Assembly: GCA_024276395.1 (NCBI GenBank)
Contig: JAJRXH010000514.1
Coordinates: forward strand, 1-6,262
Reading direction: 5' to 3'
Source: an archaeon
GTDB lineage: Archaea; Asgardarchaeota; Heimdallarchaeia; Hodarchaeales; S146-22
Length of the DNA stretch: 6,262 bases
Shown here: positions 6,250-6,262 of the stretch, piece by piece
Numbering within the stretch: the first letter of the stretch is position 1
How the letters are laid out: each line of letters opens with the position of its first letter
The notes under the pieces: generated by a model
What the model was told of the DNA's origin: nothing
Database searches by the model: none
The model's input: the letters and a program-made list of their open reading frames with translations, nothing else
Program-made: the position numbers and the translations under genes

Positions 6250-6262
6250 GAAACATCGGGCT

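Larger units (their letters stand above)
5894..6262. other. 369-base non-coding stretch after the methylase
   Basis: No convincing gene is visible. The first part is AT-rich (20 of 60 bases are G or C in 5941-6000) and contains a perfect hairpin. From about 6091 the composition shifts (34 of 60 in 6181-6240) and inverted repeats become dense. The tetramer CACG or its complement CGTG occurs ten times between 6106 and 6246, where about one is expected by chance. The end looks like a structured RNA, a terminator cluster or a binding-site array. I could not match it to tRNA, rRNA, SRP RNA or RNase P RNA. Confidence 0.6.

Noticed and set aside
5987..6256. 89-residue minus-strand frame
   Set aside because: Composition is odd (rich in Phe, Arg, Ser), no family resemblance or ribosome binding site was seen, and it overlies the palindrome cluster.
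6241..6262. RNase P RNA 3' end, because of GACAGAAA followed by CGGGCT
   Set aside because: The matching upstream conserved region (GGAAAGTCC type) that should lie some 250-300 bases earlier is absent on the plus strand.

Overview
The window is an AT-rich stretch with three confidently recognised genes, one probable small membrane-protein gene, a tandem repeat at the left edge and a hairpin-rich non-coding right end. An archaeal host is suggested by TATA-like boxes at short distances from starts, by the DUF1156/COG1743 type of methylase common in archaea, and by oligo-T tracts after genes. The combination of a fused two-domain GMP synthase with an acyl-CoA racemase-like enzyme would fit several archaeal groups, including Asgard lineages. 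That placement is a guess, and a bacterium is not excluded.

Layout. Positions 1-143 hold just over four perfect copies of a 35-bp tandem repeat. Then, on the minus strand, come an alpha-methylacyl-CoA racemase-like CaiB/BaiF family enzyme (202-1368) and, immediately upstream of it, GMP synthase guaA (1373-2908). The two are four bases apart and look like one transcription unit reading guaA then racemase. The guaA leader contains a 48-bp imperfect inverted repeat (2937-2984). Next is a 46-residue very hydrophobic protein on the minus strand (3040-3180), with a good ribosome binding site. It is divergent from a large DNA methyltransferase on the plus strand (3254-5893). One palindromic TATA-like box lies almost midway between these two divergent starts. 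The last 369 bases have no convincing gene. They carry a perfect 10-bp hairpin 57 bases after the methylase stop, then a cluster of inverted repeats with markedly higher G+C, including two near-identical-architecture palindromes whose centres are exactly 20 bp apart.

Functionally, guaA is housekeeping (XMP to GMP) and the racemase belongs to branched-chain acyl-CoA metabolism; no pathway link between them is visible. The methylase has its own apparent promoter. In many archaea and bacteria this family sits in defence islands with a DUF499 ATPase and a helicase. No such partner is visible here, so this copy is either solitary or linked to genes beyond the right edge. The best leads are the divergent pair of methylase and small membrane protein, the structured right end, the guaA leader palindrome, and an unusual residue next to the guaA glutaminase nucleophile.
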